Under the pieces are notes generated by a model. It searched no databases, was not told the DNA's origin, and saw only the letters and a program-made list of their open reading frames with translations. DNA of 64,000 nt, taken from assembly GCA_015654595.1 (NCBI GenBank), contig JAATGQ010000120.1:1-64000 (forward strand). The letters are read 5' to 3'. This DNA comes from Chitinophagales bacterium. GTDB lineage: Bacteria > Bacteroidota > Bacteroidia > Chitinophagales > Chitinophagaceae. Below, piece by piece: positions 27,482-35,425 of this stretch (position 1 is the stretch's first letter; the number at the start of each line of letters is the position of its first letter). A program made the translations under genes and the position numbers.

Positions 27482-28393
27482 ATGTTTCGTACACTGATTG
27501 CTGTCCTTGCTACGCTCAGTGCGTGGCCCTTCCTGGTTTCCGCCACACCCCTTGCTTCCGATTCCATTATTATCCATCAGTTTTCCCGAACTGCGTCTTC
27601 CGATTCATTATCAATCGCCAATGGGGGACAGTCGCAAACAAGTTCCGCCGGTCTCTGGGCCATCTATGAAAAAGAGATCACCGATACCTGTATGACCGTA
27701 GACGCCGCCATCCGGCAGCTCAAAGCGCGTACGGACCCTGGAGCACTGCAGACCGCGACAGATTCAATAGCGCTCATTCCGGTGCTCAACAGGCTTAACT
27801 TTCTCAATAACAGGTCTTATCGTCTGCATGCCGTTCTGGAAAACCTGCAGCGGCTCAAAAACAGCTCCGTGCGGTACCGGGTGGTGAATATATCGGGTGT
27901 AGAAGGGCGAACGGCCTACGACAAAACCACGGGTGAGATCGTGTTTTATGTGCTTGGCGCTGCCAGTTTTGTCCATGAGACGGCCCATGGCGGCCAGTTT
28001 GAAGACCGGAAAATCGCTTATCTGAGGACAACGGGGGCGCCTTTTGGAAATGACCTGCAAGATGAGATCGAGGCGTATTGCTGGCAGTTTGCCTTCGATC
28101 CCGGCTCCGTCCTGAACCTGCAGTCGACTTCCGTCGCCTTGACTTTTGCCGGGATCACCGAAGACTGGGTGAAGCACCTCCGTCTCCCCGACGGTTCGAT
28201 GCCGTATAGCGAGAAGGGGTCTGCTCAACTCGCCCGCAAGACCATCAGCGTCGATTCCCGCAGGAAACTGGTCATACGCGCCTATCGGTTTTTACCCCAG
28301 ATCAAGCAGCTGCCTGCGGGGTGGAAGATCACCAATGATCCCAATATTTACTATAAGGGGGCACCCGGATCGGAGACGGCGTCTACCCGTTGA
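27482..28393 (+). CDS. Secreted protein with a zincin-type HExxH motif
   Basis: A 303-residue protein with a signal peptide (LIAVLATLSAWPFLVSA). The central motif SFVHETAHGGQFEDRK gives HExxH near residue 162, followed by a helix with acidic residues and aromatics (DLQDEIEAYCWQFAF), which could supply the third zinc ligand as in gluzincins. The preceding YDKTTGEIVFYVL looks like an edge strand above the active site. I do not recognise a named peptidase family, so protease activity is inferred from motif and secretion. The last 11 bp overlap the convergent M20 gene. Confidence 0.65.
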   Translation: MFRTLIAVLATLSAWPFLVSATPLASDSIIIHQFSRTASSDSLSIANGGQSQTSSAGLWAIYEKEITDTCMTVDAAIRQLKARTDPGALQTATDSIALIPVLNRLNFLNNRSYRLHAVLENLQRLKNSSVRYRVVNISGVEGRTAYDKTTGEIVFYVLGAASFVHETAHGGQFEDRKIAYLRTTGAPFGNDLQDEIEAYCWQFAFDPGSVLNLQSTSVALTFAGITEDWVKHLRLPDGSMPYSEKGSAQLARKTISVDSRRKLVIRAYRFLPQIKQLPAGWKITNDPNIYYKGAPGSETASTR

Positions 28394-29570
28394 ACACGAC
28401 ATGCGAGCCCAGCCAGGCCATCATACCGGCTCCGATCTCGATAGCAGATTCATCGATGTCGAAGGTGGGCGTATGCACGCCGGAAGTGATGCCCTTCTCT
28501 GCGTTCATCACCCCAAGCCGGTAGAAGCAGCCGGGTATCTGTCTTGTGTAGTAACCAAAGTCTTCCGCTCCCAGTCTTATCTCGGTTTCCTCTACGTGTT
28601 CGGCGCCCATGTAGGTCCGGGCTTCGGCGCGGGCGACCTGGTCGAGCGCTTCGTTGTTGTAGACCATCGGATAGCCCACGTCGATATGCAGATCGATCTC
28701 TGCGCCCATGCTATGAACCAGCTCTGTCGCCTGTTTGCGGATCAGCTCGTGTGCATGGAAACGCCATTGTTCATCAATCGCCCGGAAGGTACCCATCAAC
28801 TTGACTTCGCTTGGGATGACATTGGTGGTATGACCGCCTTGTACTGAAGTGATCGATAAGACCGAAGGAGACAAAGGATTGCGGTTGCGGCTGATGATCT
28901 GTTGTAAAGAAACGATCAGATGGGAGGCGACCAGGATAGTGTCTATGGTCAGGTGCGGCGCCGCGGCATGTCCGCCCTTACCCTTGATCGTAATATAGAT
29001 CTCGTCAGCGCTGGCCATGACCATGCCCCCGCGAAAACTGACCTGGCCTATCTGAAGACCCGGATGGACATGGAGCCCGAAAATGGCCTGGGGCACCGGG
29101 TTTTGTAATACGCCTTCTTTTATCATCAAACTGGCGCCTCCGGGATTCTTTTCTTCGCCAGGCTGGAAAATGAGTTTTACCGTTCCCTCCCATTCGTCCT
29201 TTAGCTCGTGGAGGATGCGCGCTGCACCTAAGAGTGCCGTTGTGTGGACGTCGTGGCCGCAGGCATGCATCACGCCATCCTTTGTGGATTTGTAAGATAC
29301 GTTGTTTTCTTCCTGTATTGGGAGGGCATCCATGTCAGCCCGCAGCGCGACGATCCGCCTGCCAGGGTTCTTTCCCTCGATTAAGCCAACCACACCGGTT
29401 CCAGCCATCACACTAAACGGGATGCCTGTTTCGGTCAATTGGCGCTGTACAAATTTTGAGGTTTCATACTCCTGGTAGGAAAGTTCAGGATGTGCGTGCA
29501 AATGATGTCTTATCGAAATAAAATCGGGAGCATATTTTTTCGCCAGCTGCTGTATCTTCTCTTTTAACAT
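28383..29570 (-). CDS. M20-family amidohydrolase (N-acyl-amino-acid/hippurate hydrolase type)
   Basis: A di-zinc metallohydrolase that cleaves N-acyl or aromatic acyl groups from amino acids. The 395-residue M20D pattern is complete: IRHHLHAHPELSYQEYET, LRADMDALPIQEE, the metal-ligand core HACGHDVHTTALLGAA, catalytic FQPGEEKNPGGA, the dimerisation domain with GKGGHAAAPHLTID, and C-terminal LGAEDFGYYTRQIPG. No signal peptide, so cytoplasmic. It starts 20 bp after the SPOR-protein stop and is probably cotranscribed with it. The true substrate is not determined by sequence. Confidence 0.92.
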   Translation of the reverse strand: MLKEKIQQLAKKYAPDFISIRHHLHAHPELSYQEYETSKFVQRQLTETGIPFSVMAGTGVVGLIEGKNPGRRIVALRADMDALPIQEENNVSYKSTKDGVMHACGHDVHTTALLGAARILHELKDEWEGTVKLIFQPGEEKNPGGASLMIKEGVLQNPVPQAIFGLHVHPGLQIGQVSFRGGMVMASADEIYITIKGKGGHAAAPHLTIDTILVASHLIVSLQQIISRNRNPLSPSVLSITSVQGGHTTNVIPSEVKLMGTFRAIDEQWRFHAHELIRKQATELVHSMGAEIDLHIDVGYPMVYNNEALDQVARAEARTYMGAEHVEETEIRLGAEDFGYYTRQIPGCFYRLGVMNAEKGITSGVHTPTFDIDESAIEIGAGMMAWLGSHVVFNG

Positions 29571-29590
29571 GGATATTGAGTCTGTTTATT

Positions 29591-30010
29591 TTAATTCACC
29601 TCTGACAACTTCAATTCTATCGTATCGTGTATCACATAAAGACCGTCGGGGAAGAGACCGGATAATTGCTTCTGAAAATCTTCCGCCTCTGCCTGCGTTT
29701 TGAAATTCCCTATCCTCAATTTATAATTGGGCGCCTGGTATAACAGGTATTGCTTTTGATCGGGATATTCCTGGTAGATCTTTGCTTTTGCGGCAAAAAC
29801 TTTATTCCGGTCGGGCGAGTTGATCACCTGTATCCTGAACCCGGGTACAAAACGGCGGCTATCTCTTGTCGTCTCTTCATTGATCTCTATCTGCCTATGT
29901 ACCAGCGAGTCTATCCGGGGATCTTTTGTTACGACCACTCCGGCAGTATCCGCCTGGGCATAAGTTCGCTGCGCGATTAACACCAGTACGATAAAGATTA
30001 TTTTATTCAT
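29591..30010 (-). CDS. Secreted SPOR-domain protein
   Basis: A 139-residue protein with a signal peptide (IIFIVLVLIAQRTYAQ) and a C-terminal SPOR-like domain of about 75 residues: FRIQVINSPDRNKVFAAKAKI, then YKLRIGNFKTQAEAEDFQKQL and YVIHDTIEL. SPOR domains bind denuded septal peptidoglycan. No other domain is present, so the protein is a periplasmic or outer-membrane-associated SPOR module. It leads a short operon with the M20 gene. The 197 bp upstream to deoC hold no clear gene. Confidence 0.82.
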   Translation of the reverse strand: MNKIIFIVLVLIAQRTYAQADTAGVVVTKDPRIDSLVHRQIEINEETTRDSRRFVPGFRIQVINSPDRNKVFAAKAKIYQEYPDQKQYLLYQAPNYKLRIGNFKTQAEAEDFQKQLSGLFPDGLYVIHDTIELKLSEVN

Positions 30011-30207
30011 GGGTCACTTTTTTGTTCAATTCGCAAACATCCGGCCAAACGGCTTTACGCTATCTCCCTCGTCGTCGGCGCCTTCCATTTCGGTAAACCG
30101 TTTCATTTTGAAGCACCTGATGGCTTGTTGCTCCTGCTGGTCCGCGCCGTTCTCGATCAACACCGCTGATCAGGCCACGCTGCTGCTAATGGCCCGAAGG
30201 CCCCAGG

Positions 30208-30921
30208 CTAATATCCGCTGCCTTCTGCGTTTTCTCCTTGCGCAATTGCAACGCTCGCACTGCAACCCAGCCTGTCGGCTCCCGAGTCTACCAACTGCCG
30301 GGCAAATTCATAGGTCCTTATCCCACCCGAGGCTTTGATCCTGATATCCGGGGGTAAGTGTTTACGCATCAACCGAACAGCCTCCAAGGTAGCTCCTTTC
30401 TCGGCATAACCGGTCGATGTTTTTAAAAAATCCACCCCCACTTCGCCATAGATCCGGCAACAATGGATGATCTCTTCGTCCGTCAACACGCCGCTCTCGA
30501 TGATCACCTTGATGATCCTGTCGGAGCCATGCGCAATATCGGTCAGTAACTCCATTTCTTCTTTTAGCGAGTCCCAATCTCCTTCCTTCAGGGAGGTCAG
30601 GTTGATAACCACATCGAGCTCGTCTGCTCCGTCGACAATCGCCTCTTCCGCCTCTGCCAGTTTTGCGGCTGTTGTAGAATAACCAAACGGGAAACCTATG
30701 ACCGTAGCCGTCTTTACCTTTGAGCCCGCAGCGTTCAAGCCTCCGGTCTGTTCTTCCGCCAACAGGGCCTCTTTTGCAAAGGCTACAAAGGGCGGCGGTA
30801 CGCACACTGCAGCGAAGCCATATTCTGCAGCCTCTTTACATATCTTGCCAATGTCTACGTGTGTCGCAGTAGGCTTCAGCAAAGTATGGTCGATATAGGA
30901 GGCTATTTTAATCACCGACAT
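30208..30921 (-). CDS. deoC: Deoxyribose-phosphate aldolase
   Basis: Cleaves 2-deoxyribose 5-phosphate to glyceraldehyde 3-phosphate and acetaldehyde in deoxynucleoside breakdown. The 237-residue TIM-barrel protein has the family start YIDHTLLKPTAT, Lys in DRIIKVIIESGVL, the Schiff-base lysine in DFLKTSTGYAEKGAT near residue 163, and the second active-site lysine in IRIKASGGIRTYE. No other deo genes adjoin. Divergent from the amidohydrolase operon with about 100 bp between. Confidence 0.96.
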   Translation of the reverse strand: MSVIKIASYIDHTLLKPTATHVDIGKICKEAAEYGFAAVCVPPPFVAFAKEALLAEEQTGGLNAAGSKVKTATVIGFPFGYSTTAAKLAEAEEAIVDGADELDVVINLTSLKEGDWDSLKEEMELLTDIAHGSDRIIKVIIESGVLTDEEIIHCCRIYGEVGVDFLKTSTGYAEKGATLEAVRLMRKHLPPDIRIKASGGIRTYEFARQLVDSGADRLGCSASVAIAQGENAEGSGY

Positions 30922-31022
30922 GTTTCTTTTTATTTACCGTTGATAAATATTCAAACCCTAAAATTAGGCCATTTAGGTAAATTGGAACCAATTTTTCACC
31001 TGACTTAAACTAACAAACACAC

Positions 31023-34000
31023 ATGAGAATCTCCCGCCACCACCCAAGAGGAAGGATCGTCCTCTTTAGCTCCCTGCTATTATTGGCTATTACCGGCCGG
31101 TCTCAGACCACCTTTCCGGTGAACGGCGTCGCCGACCCGAGGCAGCATTGTTATGCGTTTACCCATGCGACCCTGGTAAAAGACGCGCATACGACCCTTG
31201 CCGATGCGACCCTCGTGATCCGGGATGGTCTGATCACAGCTGCCGCAGCGGGTCTGACTCCTCCGGCGGATGCTGTTGTGATCGACTGCCGCGGGAAGTA
31301 TATCTACCCGTCCTTCATCGATCTCTATAGCGACTATGGTATGCCCACCCCTGAAAGGGCTGCCCGAATGGATTTTCGGGCTCCGGCGCAGATGGCCTCC
31401 AATACCAAGGGCGCCTATAACTGGAATCAGGCCGTCCACCCGGAGACGGATGCCTCTCATCTCTTTACGGCCGATGACGCTAAAGCCAAGCCGCTTCGCG
31501 AGACCGGTTTTGGAACCGTCCTGTCTCATCTCAAGGACGGTATTGCCCGTGGGACGGGTGTCGTAGTGACCCTGGCCGATGCTTCCGATAACCTGGTTAT
31601 CGTAAAGCAGCATGCTTCCGCACATTATTCGCTGAGCAAAGGCACTTCGACGCAAAGCTATCCCGGCTCGCTGATGGGCTCTATCGCGCTGCTGCGCCAG
31701 ACCTATCTCGATGCGCAATGGTACAAGACCCAGCCTGTGCATGAAGGCACCAATCTGAGTCTGCAGGCCTTCAACGAAGAACAGACCCTGCCGCAGGTAT
31801 TTGAAGGCAATGACAAATGTGGGGATCTGCACGGCGACAGGATCGGTGACGAGTTCGGCGTTCAATATATTATAAAGGCGGGGGAGAATGAATACCAGCG
31901 GATCAAGGAGATTGCGGCAATGAAGGCGACCCTGATCGTCCCTGTCAACTTTCCACAGGCAATGGACGTCGAGGATCCAAACGACGCGCGCTTCGTCTCG
32001 CTGGCGGATATGAAGCACTGGGAGCTGGCGCCTACCAATCCCGGAGCTATCGAAAAAGCGGGTATCCCTTTCTGTTTAACCGCTGCTGATCTCCGCGACA
32101 CAAAACAATTCCTTTCTTCTCTTCGCAAGGCATTTGAATACGGACTGACCGAAACCGCGGCACTCGAAGCTCTGACAAAGACGCCGGCTACGCTCGTCGG
32201 TGTCTATGATAAGGTTGGCAGCCTCGATGCTGGTAAGCTGGCCAACTTCCTGATCACGACAGGTCCTGTCTTCAACGAAAAGACCGCCATCATCGAAAAC
32301 TGGATCCAGGGGAAACCCTATGCGGTAAAGGAAGATTCGTGGAAAGAGATCCGGGGACAATACAAGCTTGTTGTTACTGCTGCTGACGGGGCTTCGGCAA
32401 CATATATGCTGGATGTGCGATCGGCTGCTGCTGCGAATGTTATCGCAAAGGATACGATGACCGGCAAGTTCAGCTATGATGGGAAAATGATTGCGCTAAG
32501 CTTTGGCGGGCGCGGCGGCAATCGACGCCCTGTTGCGGCAACTCATCTCAGCGGCTTTGCCACCGGCGATACGTGGAATGGGAATGGGACCGACTCCGCT
32601 GGTCATCTTGTCGTCTGGAACGCGGCCTTCCTCCAGGCGACCCCGCCAATCCCGGATACCGCTGCGCATCGTCGTCCTGGCCGGCTTGGGAAAGTGCTTT
32701 ACCCCTTTGATGGCTATGGATGGGATAGCTTACCGACACAGCAGGATCTGCTGATCAAAAACGCGACCGTCTGGACAAACGAAAGCGCGGGCCGTCTGGA
32801 AAATACCGATGTGCTCGTTCATGCAGGCAAGATTGCAAGGATCGGCAGGAACCTGTCTGCTCCTGGCGCCCGGACGATAGACGGAACGGGCAAACAACTT
32901 ACCCCCGGTATCATCGACGAGCACTCGCATATTGCCGCCTTCTCTATCAACGAAGGCGCGCAGTCGGTGACATCGGAAGTCAGGATCGCCGACAACCTCA
33001 ACCCGGAAGACGTCAATATCTATCGCCAGCTGGCAGGGGGCGTCACCAGCTCGCATATCCTGCATGGCTCGGCGAACACCATCGGCGGACAGACACAGCT
33101 GATCAAGCTGCGCTGGGGCGTGGATGACGAAGGGCTGAAATTCCGGAACTGGGATCCCTTTATAAAATTTGCGCTTGGCGAGAATGTCAAAAGGACAACG
33201 TCTCAGAACAACAACCGCTTCCCCGATACCCGTATGGGGGTGGAAGAAGTGCTGACGGATGCCTTTACCCGTGCCCGTGATTATCAGCGGCAGCGTAAAC
33301 TGGCGCCCAATGCTACACGCCGTGACCTGGAACTCGACGCGCTTGTCGAAATCCTCGAGCACAAGCGGTTTATCACCTGCCACTCTTATGTCCAAAGCGA
33401 GATAACCGCGCTGATCCGTGTCGCTGATAAGTTTGGTTTCACGGTGAATACCTTTACGCATATCCTAGAAGGATATAAGGTTGCCGATAAGATGAAGGAG
33501 CATGGTTCCAATGCCTCTACCTTCTCCGACTGGTGGGCCTATAAGATGGAGGTGCAGGACGCGATCGCTTATAACGCTGCGATCATGCAGAAATACGGTT
33601 TGAATGTCTGTATCAATTCGGACGATCCCGAGCAAGCGCGTCATCTGAACCAGGAGGCGGCAAAGAGCGTCAAATATGGCGGTATGTCCGAAGACGACGC
33701 CTTTAAGATGGTGACGCTGAACCCTGCTAAGGCCTTGCATGTGGCGGATCGCGTAGGCAGCATCAAGGAAGGAAAGGACGCGGACCTGGTCCTTTGGAGC
33801 GATAATCCGCTGAGTGTTTACGCCAAACCCGAAAAGACCATCGTTGATGGGATCGTATACTTCGACCTGGAAAGGGACACTCAGCTGCGTATCGATATTG
33901 CCAATGAGCGCAACAGGCTGATACAGAAAATGATCGCCGAAAAGAAAAGCGGCGCTCCTGTTTCGCCTGCGGCGCCCAGCTTTCACATCGAGCTTAGCTG

Positions 34001-34073
34001 CGGCGAGCACGGTCATCACGAAGGAATGCTGACCATCGATGAAGGCGGTGATGACGATCAAAATGCTCATTAA
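31023..34073 (+). CDS. Secreted tandem amidohydrolase-fold protein (inactive N half, metal-binding C half)
   Basis: A 1016-residue protein with a signal peptide (IVLFSSLLLLAITGRSQ). Two amidohydrolase modules follow each other. In the N half the usual HxH strand reads YPSFIDLYSDYG, so the metal site is lost, though the C-terminal segment GVYDKVGSLDAGKLANFL keeps the fold. In the C half the ligands are present: HxH in IIDEHSHIA (His634, His636), His787 in ITCHSYV, His813 in TFTHILEG and Asp867 in NSDDPE, then GSIKEGKDADLVLW. The tail is His/Asp-rich (CGEHGHHEG). Probably a periplasmic or outer-membrane-associated hydrolase; substrate unknown. A paralogous gene follows after 15 bp. Confidence 0.85.
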   Translation: MRISRHHPRGRIVLFSSLLLLAITGRSQTTFPVNGVADPRQHCYAFTHATLVKDAHTTLADATLVIRDGLITAAAAGLTPPADAVVIDCRGKYIYPSFIDLYSDYGMPTPERAARMDFRAPAQMASNTKGAYNWNQAVHPETDASHLFTADDAKAKPLRETGFGTVLSHLKDGIARGTGVVVTLADASDNLVIVKQHASAHYSLSKGTSTQSYPGSLMGSIALLRQTYLDAQWYKTQPVHEGTNLSLQAFNEEQTLPQVFEGNDKCGDLHGDRIGDEFGVQYIIKAGENEYQRIKEIAAMKATLIVPVNFPQAMDVEDPNDARFVSLADMKHWELAPTNPGAIEKAGIPFCLTAADLRDTKQFLSSLRKAFEYGLTETAALEALTKTPATLVGVYDKVGSLDAGKLANFLITTGPVFNEKTAIIENWIQGKPYAVKEDSWKEIRGQYKLVVTAADGASATYMLDVRSAAAANVIAKDTMTGKFSYDGKMIALSFGGRGGNRRPVAATHLSGFATGDTWNGNGTDSAGHLVVWNAAFLQATPPIPDTAAHRRPGRLGKVLYPFDGYGWDSLPTQQDLLIKNATVWTNESAGRLENTDVLVHAGKIARIGRNLSAPGARTIDGTGKQLTPGIIDEHSHIAAFSINEGAQSVTSEVRIADNLNPEDVNIYRQLAGGVTSSHILHGSANTIGGQTQLIKLRWGVDDEGLKFRNWDPFIKFALGENVKRTTSQNNNRFPDTRMGVEEVLTDAFTRARDYQRQRKLAPNATRRDLELDALVEILEHKRFITCHSYVQSEITALIRVADKFGFTVNTFTHILEGYKVADKMKEHGSNASTFSDWWAYKMEVQDAIAYNAAIMQKYGLNVCINSDDPEQARHLNQEAAKSVKYGGMSEDDAFKMVTLNPAKALHVADRVGSIKEGKDADLVLWSDNPLSVYAKPEKTIVDGIVYFDLERDTQLRIDIANERNRLIQKMIAEKKSGAPVSPAAPSFHIELSCGEHGHHEGMLTIDEGGDDDQNAH

Positions 34074-34088
34074 AAACAGACATCAATC

Positions 34089-35390
34089 ATGAAAAAATAT
34101 ATTCTTTTATTCTCCCTCTTTGCTGCGACCATCGCCCGTGCCCAGGACGATGTCTATCCGGCAAAAGACTATAAGGGAAAACTATTTATAACAGGCGGGA
34201 CCATCCATGTTGGAAACGGTCAGGTCCTGCAGCAGTCGGATATCGAGATCGACAATGGAAAGATCGTCCGTGTCGGTACGGGGCTTATGCCTTCGGGGGA
34301 TGCGAAAGTGGTAGATGCCAAAGGCAAGCAGGTCTACCCGGGGCTTATATTGCCTGTCTCCGATCTTGGGTTAAAAGAGATCGCCGGAAGCGTCCGTGGG
34401 TCAAATGACTTTGAAGAGCTGGGTGATTTCAATCCCAGTATCCGGTCTATCGTAGCCTACAATACCGATTCAAAGATCATCAATACCCTGAAAGCAAATG
34501 GTATCCTGTTGGCCGGCATTACGCCGGAAGGCGGTACGATCAGCGGATCGTCTACCGTAGTACAACTGGATGCGTGGAACTGGGAAGACGCTGCGTATAA
34601 AATGGACAATGCAATACACGTACACCTGCCGGGTTTTATCGTCCGGCCCCGCCGCGGCGGTATGCGTATGGCTTTGCAGCCTGCCAACGATCCGGTAAAA
34701 GAAGCTTTGGAAAAGGTAGAAGAAATAAAAGTCTTTTTCCGCGAGGCAAAGAGTTATCTGGCCGAAACGACACACAAGGAGACGAACCTGAAATTCGAGG
34801 CCGTCAAAGGATTATTCAGCCGGCAGCAGAAGTTGTTCGTCCATGGGGACCAGGTCAAGCAAATGCTTGTCGCCATCGACATCGCCAAGGAGTTCGGATT
34901 CGATGTGACGATCGTCGGCGCCAGCGAAAGCTGGTTGATCGCTACGTTGTTAAAAGAAAACAATATTTCCGTGATCCTGCAGGAAGAACATCGTTTGCCG
35001 ACTACAGAAGACGATGATGTCGATCAGCCGTACAAGACGCCTGCCGTTCTCCAAAAGGCTGGCGTCCTCTTTGCGCTGAACGACTCACACGAGGAGACCC
35101 GTTACCGCAATCTGATGTTCAATGCCGGTGTAGCCGCTGCTTATGGTCTTACCAAAGAGCAGGCTATTCAGGCGATCACGCTCAACAGCGCTCGTATCCT
35201 GGGTATCGACAACCGAACGGGGTCGCTCGAGGCTGGCAAGGATGCGAATCTCGTTATCAGCAGCGGGGATATCCTCGATATGCGTACGAGTATTATCGAG
35301 CATGCGTTTATCCAGGGGAGGGAGGTTAGCCTGGAGAATAAGCAGACGCAGCTGTATCATCGGTATATGACGAAGTATGGTTTACAGTAA
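34089..35390 (+). CDS. Secreted amidohydrolase-like protein lacking the HxH metal motif
   Basis: A 433-residue protein with a signal peptide (MKKYILLFSLFAATIARAQ), paralogous to the N half of the preceding gene. It has the amidohydrolase start LFITGGTIHVGNGQVLQQ and end GIDNRTGSLEAGKDANLV, but the HxH position reads YPGLILPVSDLG. Possible residual ligands are His in KLFVHGDQ and Asp-Ser-His in LNDSHEETRY. It is 15 bp downstream of the larger protein and ends at a strong terminator, so the two form one operon and may form a complex with the active C half of the larger protein. That last point is inference. Confidence 0.82.
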   Translation: MKKYILLFSLFAATIARAQDDVYPAKDYKGKLFITGGTIHVGNGQVLQQSDIEIDNGKIVRVGTGLMPSGDAKVVDAKGKQVYPGLILPVSDLGLKEIAGSVRGSNDFEELGDFNPSIRSIVAYNTDSKIINTLKANGILLAGITPEGGTISGSSTVVQLDAWNWEDAAYKMDNAIHVHLPGFIVRPRRGGMRMALQPANDPVKEALEKVEEIKVFFREAKSYLAETTHKETNLKFEAVKGLFSRQQKLFVHGDQVKQMLVAIDIAKEFGFDVTIVGASESWLIATLLKENNISVILQEEHRLPTTEDDDVDQPYKTPAVLQKAGVLFALNDSHEETRYRNLMFNAGVAAAYGLTKEQAIQAITLNSARILGIDNRTGSLEAGKDANLVISSGDILDMRTSIIEHAFIQGREVSLENKQTQLYHRYMTKYGLQ

Positions 35391-35424
35391 AAAAAAATCC
35401 CCACCAAACGGTGGGGATTTTTTT
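35391..35424. terminator. Bidirectional rho-independent terminator
   Basis: Perfect inverted repeat TCCCCACC / GGTGGGGA with loop AAAC, flanked by 7-bp A and T runs. It sits directly between the convergent amidohydrolase operon and the metalloprotease gene and can end both. Confidence 0.92.
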
Positions 35425-35425
35425 G

